A DNA stretch of 8,857 bases from Polynucleobacter meluiroseus (lineage in GTDB: Bacteria > Pseudomonadota > Gammaproteobacteria > Burkholderiales > Burkholderiaceae). Shown in pieces: positions 8,571-8,857 of this stretch. The notes under the pieces are model-generated. The model ran no database searches and was not told the origin of the DNA. It worked only from the letters and a program-made list of their open reading frames with translations. The DNA is taken from positions 1 to 8,857 of the forward strand of contig CALQED020000036.1 in assembly GCA_943329505.2 (NCBI GenBank). Reading direction: 5' to 3'. The position numbers were made by a program, and so were the translations under genes. Positions within the stretch are counted from its first letter, which is position 1. The number at the start of each line of letters is the position of its first letter.

Positions 8571-8857
8571 ATGTCGATGAATACCAAACCAGTTACTAAA
8601 GCAGTATTCCCCGTTGCGGGTTTGGGTACCCGTTTCCTGCCGGCTACCAAGGCAAGCCCAAAAGAAATGCTCAATGTGGTGGATAAACCACTGATTCAAT
8701 ATGCAGTAGAAGAAGCCATTGCCGCCGGCATTACTGAAATGATTTTTGTAACAGGTCGCAGCAAACGCGCCATTGAAGATCACTTTGATAAAGCGTACGA
8801 GCTTGAAGCTGAACTCGAAGCTAAAAATAAACAAGCCTTGCTAGACATTGTCCGCAG
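8571..8857 (+). CDS. galU: UTP-glucose-1-phosphate uridylyltransferase, N-terminal part, cut by window edge
   Basis: GalU makes UDP-glucose from UTP and glucose-1-phosphate, supplying glucose and related sugars for lipopolysaccharide, exopolysaccharide and the Leloir pathway. About 95 of an expected 280-300 residues are present. The nucleotidyltransferase signature is intact: [24 protein letters not shown] (written here as two joined motifs, VAGLGTR at 15-21 and [10 protein letters not shown] at 24-33), then [17 protein letters not shown] and [16 protein letters not shown]. coli GalU is very similar across this stretch. The call is GalU rather than RfbA because of the PKEM...DKPLIQY spacing and the SK..IE.HFD motif. 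The ATG at 8571 is preferred; a second in-frame ATG at 8577 would drop two residues. GAGAG at 8555-8559 is a weak Shine-Dalgarno 11 bases upstream of the first ATG. With 19 bp from valS, co-transcription is likely. Confidence 0.95.
   Translation, partial: MSMNTKPVTKAVFPVAGLGTRFLPATKASPKEMLNVVDKPLIQYAVEEAIAAGITEMIFVTGRSKRAIEDHFDKAYELEAELEAKNKQALLDIVR

Noticed and set aside
8508..8834. Minus-strand open frame of 108 codons opposite galU
   Set aside because: The plus strand encodes an unmistakable GalU N-terminus, so this frame is a shadow.

Overview
The window reads as ordinary chromosome of a betaproteobacterium of the Burkholderiaceae. It most resembles Polynucleobacter. The reasons are the moderate G+C by eye, a BPSS1780-type membrane protein next to a type II homoserine kinase, a UvrD with the Burkholderiales-style insertion before motif III, and the order polA / small secreted protein / thrB. 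The genus is an inference from remembered protein families; no search was run. I see no mobile element, CRISPR array, rRNA, tRNA or prophage sequence.

Layout. Bases 1-970 (minus) hold the 5' part of polA, covering the complete 5'-3' exonuclease domain. An 82-bp divergent spacer leads to a rightward three-gene cluster. The cluster is a small signal-peptide-bearing protein resembling DUF2782 (1053/1056-1466), homoserine kinase thrB (1493-2470), and a six-helix BPSS1780-family membrane protein (2467-3240) that overlaps thrB by 4 bp (ATGA). A full-length UvrD helicase gene (5635-3272, minus) converges on this cluster. The uvrD start lies only 24 bp from the divergent start of valS (5660-8551, plus). 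galU follows valS after 19 bp and runs off the right edge.

How the genes relate. ThrB commits homoserine to threonine. PolA and UvrD both act late in nucleotide excision repair, with UvrD removing the incised oligonucleotide and PolA filling the gap. They share a strand but are separated by the threonine cluster and probably have separate promoters. ValS charges tRNA-Val and GalU makes UDP-glucose; they are probably co-transcribed because of close spacing rather than shared biochemistry.

The most interesting non-coding signal is a perfect 10-bp palindrome, AATTATAATT (5642-5651), between uvrD and valS. It gives a consensus TATAAT on each strand, placed so that both mRNAs could start at or within a few bases of their ATG. 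Neither gene has a recognisable Shine-Dalgarno sequence. I found no evidence of a wholly new multi-gene system. The other leads are the poorly characterised small secreted protein and the membrane protein attached to thrB.
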